Part shown: in pieces, positions 4,392 to 6,166 of the stretch
Layout: every line of letters starts with the position of its first letter
Position numbering within the stretch: the stretch's first letter is position 1
Origin: Aadella sp043822885
GTDB taxonomy: Bacteria > Omnitrophota > Gorgyraeia > Tantalellales > Tantalellaceae
Assembly: GCA_043822885.1 (NCBI GenBank)
Contig: JBDRBI010000095.1
Span: 1 to 6,166 of the forward strand
DNA: 6,166 bases
Direction of reading: 5' to 3'
Translations under genes and position numbers: made by a program
The notes under the pieces: generated by a model
The model's input: the letters and a program-made list of their open reading frames with translations, nothing else
The model's database searches: none
What the model was told of the DNA's origin: nothing

Positions 4392-5447
4392 CTAAACACT
4401 GAATTTTATCGATATGATATCGCCGTCTTTTACCGGATATTCTTTACCTTCTAAACGGAAAAGACCGGCACTCTTGACTTCCCGCTCGGCGCCTTTTGCC
4501 TTTATGTCATCGAAAGAGAAGACTTCCGCGCGTATGAACCCTCTCTCAAGGTCCGAATGTACCTTACCGGCGGCTTTTACGGCAGGGGTATTTTCTTTGA
4601 TGGTCCATGCCCGGACTTCATCCTCTCCTACAGTGAAAAAAGAGATAAGGCCGAGGGTTTTATAAGCGTTTCTGATAAAAGGGTTTAGAGATAATTCTTG
4701 TATGCCGAGATCCGCCAGAAAGTCCGCGCGGTCATCTTCGTTCAGGCGGCGTATTTCCATTTCTATATTCGCGCATATGGCCATACTGTTAGGTATGGTT
4801 CCGATCATAGACAATGTATCCTGTGAATTTAGAGCATCCTCTGACGTATTTAAAAGAGTGAGAAAAGGTTTTAATGTAAGAAACTGAAAAGAGCGAACTG
4901 CTTTTTCTTCCAGTGTGTTAAGATCCGCTTGGGACGCGGGTTTCTCGCTTTCCAGAGTTTTCATTACTTTCTGTAAAGACGAAAGTTCAAGCTTGTCTTC
5001 CGGAGTGCCGGCGCCTTTGGTGACGATCTTTTCCAGCTTTTCGATACGTTTTTCAGCTACGGACATATCGGCGATAATAAGACCTGTTTTCACGCTTTCT
5101 AGATCTCTTATGGGGTCATTGTTTCCCAGAGGATGATGAACGTTTGGGTTAATAAAAGCTCTGATAACAAAGACAAAAGCATCGGTCTCTCTTGCCGCGG
5201 CTACGATCTTTGTATCGGAAGAGTCGTTTATGCTCCCCGGGATATCTACGAACTCAATATCCGCATAGACGGTTTTTTTAGGTTTGTATAGGTCGCTTAG
5301 CCAGTCTATCCGGCTGTCGGGAACGCCTACTACGGCGATATTAGCGTCTATTTTCCCAAAAGTCCCGACTTCTTTGTCCGCGCCGGTCAAAGCATTAAAA
5401 ACCGTAGTTTTTCCGGCCTGCTCCAGGCCTATTATGCCGATCTTCAT
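4392..5447 (-). CDS. ychF: YchF/OLA1-family P-loop ATPase, divergent
   Basis: A 351-aa cytosolic Obg-related nucleotide hydrolase. Family members bind ribosomes and usually prefer ATP. Walker A is GLEQAGKTT (7-15), where typical YchF has GLPNVGKST, and is followed by VFNALTG. G3 is DIPG (68-71), and the ATP-type NxxE motif appears as NTSE (200-203). A helical coiled-coil insert spans about 128-185. The C-terminal TGS domain (about 266-351) is well conserved: FFTVGEDEVRAWTIKENTPA, ERGFIRAEV, LEGKEYPVKDGD. The region after G3 is shorter than usual and lacks the GEGLGN stretch I expect in YchF, so the switch region is divergent. ATG at 5447 is preferred over GTG at 5453 because AAGGGG sits eight bases before the ATG but too close to the GTG. 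The gene is monocistronic or leads into tRNA-Leu. Confidence 0.93.
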   Translation of the reverse strand: MKIGIIGLEQAGKTTVFNALTGADKEVGTFGKIDANIAVVGVPDSRIDWLSDLYKPKKTVYADIEFVDIPGSINDSSDTKIVAAARETDAFVFVIRAFINPNVHHPLGNNDPIRDLESVKTGLIIADMSVAEKRIEKLEKIVTKGAGTPEDKLELSSLQKVMKTLESEKPASQADLNTLEEKAVRSFQFLTLKPFLTLLNTSEDALNSQDTLSMIGTIPNSMAICANIEMEIRRLNEDDRADFLADLGIQELSLNPFIRNAYKTLGLISFFTVGEDEVRAWTIKENTPAVKAAGKVHSDLERGFIRAEVFSFDDIKAKGAEREVKSAGLFRLEGKEYPVKDGDIISIKFSV

Positions 5448-5477
5448 ATACACCGCCCCTTTTCTTAACCTTCGAGC

Positions 5478-5506
5478 ATGATAACATGAAGGAAAGAAGA
5501 GCGCAA
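5478..5506 (-). promoter_or_regulatory. Extended -10 promoter of ychF
   Basis: On the minus strand the -35 is TTGCGC (5501-5506), the spacer is 17 bp and the -10 is TATCAT (5478-5483) preceded by TGT, an extended -10. The start should be near 5471, giving a leader of about 24 nt that includes the AAGGGG ribosome binding site. Confidence 0.6.
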
Positions 5507-5530
5507 TGGGAATAACAGTTTAAAAGTTTA

Positions 5531-5552
5531 AAGGTTAAAAGGTTAAAAGGTT
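5531..5552. repeat. 8-bp tandem repeat AAGGTTAA
   Basis: Two full and one partial copy of AAGGTTAA, with degenerate AAAGTTTA units to the left (5516-5530). AT-rich and just upstream of the ychF promoter. No function is evident. Confidence 0.6.
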
Positions 5553-5574
5553 TGGGGATTGACTGATGTGGTAG

Positions 5575-5792
5575 AGAGATTGCTTCCCCCCGTCGCTTTG
5601 CTCCGCAAAGCGGAGCAGCGGGAGTCGCAATGACGGAGCGGCAAGTGCGCTCGCAATGACGGAAGGAGCGAGGAGATTGCTTTGTCGCTTCGCTCCTCGC
5701 AATGACGGAGTAGCGAATGAGCTCTTTCCCCCTTCGCCCCTTCGCTTTCGCTCAGGACAGGCAAGGCTACGGAGGACAGGCGCAATGACGGA
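5575..5792. repeat. Cluster of dispersed palindromic repeat units
   Basis: At least two full units run GAGATTGCTT...GCAATGACGG: 5575-5635, whose centre has a perfect hairpin GCTCCGC-AAA-GCGGAGC at 5600-5616, and about 5672-5706, centre TCGCTTCGCTCC. Partial GCAATGACGG ends lie at 5653-5662 and 5782-5791. The last follows a different core, TTCGCTCAGGACAGGCAAGG-like (5740-5768), that resembles another common dispersed repeat. The nesting suggests serial insertion or local duplication. Overlapping reading frames here (low-complexity, Arg/Ser rich) are not genes. Confidence 0.75.
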
Positions 5793-5822
5793 ATTTAGAA
5801 GCGCTCTCGGGGGAAAGCAAAA

Positions 5823-6021
5823 AAAATGGGATAAAGGGATATTTTCGCGCATTGCAATTTTAGATTTTTTTCTAACTTTTTAGGAGACCATTGTTAAATG
5901 CTGTTTGAGCCCGAACACCTTTAAAAACCAGTGAGGGCGAGTTCATTTAACACTCCTAAAAAGTTAGAAAAAAAGCGTTAAAAAATTGCGTACAAACGAA
6001 AAGATCCCTTTATCCCATTTT
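5823..6021. mobile_element. 199-bp MITE-like inverted-repeat element
   Basis: Outer arms AAAATGGGATAAAGGGAT (5823-5840) and its perfect complement (6004-6021). Further in, a perfect 22-bp pair at 5865-5886 and 5953-5974 centred on CTAACTTTTTAGGAG, and an inner pair TGTTAAATG (5892-5900) / CATTTAACA (5944-5952). The 5-base segment 5887-5891 is present only on the left. The centre (5901-5943) has GAGCCCGAAC and GAGGGCGAGT, only weakly complementary. No reading frame of note. CAAAA occurs at both edges (5818-5822, 6023-6027) and could be a target duplication, but the left edge is a poly-A run, so this is weak. Confidence 0.65.
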
Positions 6022-6060
6022 CCAAAAGATAGTGTAACATATTGTGGGCACTTTCAGATG

Positions 6061-6098
6061 GTCATTGCGAACCCCGGGGAGCGGGGTGAAGCAATCTC
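6061..6098. repeat. Dispersed palindromic repeat unit
   Basis: Ends GTCATTGCGA and GAAGCAATCTC enclose a hairpin-capable centre, ACCCC...CGGGGT. Same family and orientation as 2228-2256, opposite to the cluster at 5575-5706. The centre differs in sequence but keeps the ability to form a stem. Confidence 0.75.
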
Positions 6099-6144
6099 GA
6101 TATAGATAAGTTCTTTGAAATAGAGATAAAAATGGCATACCCTA

Positions 6145-6163
6145 ATGGTTGAATGAGAACCAT
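6145..6163. repeat. Small palindrome ATGGTT-N7-AACCAT at right edge
   Basis: Perfect 6-bp arms around GAATGAG. The preceding 6099-6144 is AT-rich with no gene. It may be part of a feature that continues beyond the window, such as the end of another element or an operator. Confidence 0.35.
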
Positions 6164-6166
6164 AAC

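Noticed and set aside
4197..4454. 85-aa plus-strand reading frame
   Set aside because: It reads through the antisense of tRNA-Leu and into the 3' end of ychF; the peptide LVREARFEL is the typical false translation of a tRNA.
5535..5883. Overlapping reading frames of 75-105 aa on both strands
   Set aside because: They are translations of the dispersed-repeat cluster (low-complexity, Arg/Ser rich) with no supported start or domain.

Overview
The window is bacterial. It carries two tRNA genes with encoded CCA ends, sigma70-type promoters and Shine-Dalgarno sites, and every gene I can support lies on the minus strand. The parts of a secretin-based envelope machine point to a Gram-negative (diderm) cell. 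The intergenic DNA is full of short dispersed palindromes of the type GTCATTGCGA...GAAGCAATCTC. From memory such repeats are common in genomes of uncultivated diderm lineages such as Candidatus Omnitrophota. That placement is an inference and was not tested.

Right to left, in the direction of transcription: 5454-6166 has no gene. It holds a short palindrome, a dispersed-repeat copy, a 199-bp inverted-repeat (MITE-like) element, a cluster of dispersed-repeat units and an 8-bp tandem repeat next to the ychF promoter. Next comes ychF (351 aa, start at 5447 chosen by its ribosome binding site), then tRNA-Leu(GAG) with its own strong promoter, then tRNA-Glu(CTC) with a perfect -10 box lying inside a palindromic repeat. 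After tRNA-Glu there are three consecutive hairpins, at least one of them a likely terminator.

Region 3461-3916 is a long regulatory-looking intergenic stretch. It has two 59-bp near-identical repeats built around TAACCWGGTTA palindromes, three tandem ACTCTAATTG decamers, a near-consensus promoter (TTGACT-17-TATACT) and two adjacent dyads just after the predicted transcription start. This promoter drives a small MerR-like regulator (TTG start) that overlaps by 14 nt an ExeA/MshM-type AAA+ ATPase.

After a 312-bp gap filled with repeats come a bitopic inner-membrane protein with a PilP/GspC-like periplasmic domain and, overlapping it by 23 nt, a secretin that runs off the left edge just before its conserved C-terminal motif. 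ATPase, PilP/GspC-like protein and secretin together look like the start of a type IV pilus, MSHA-like or type II secretion locus. The unusual point is that a MerR-type regulator is translationally coupled to the machine's ATPase and is preceded by an elaborate, apparently undescribed repeat array.
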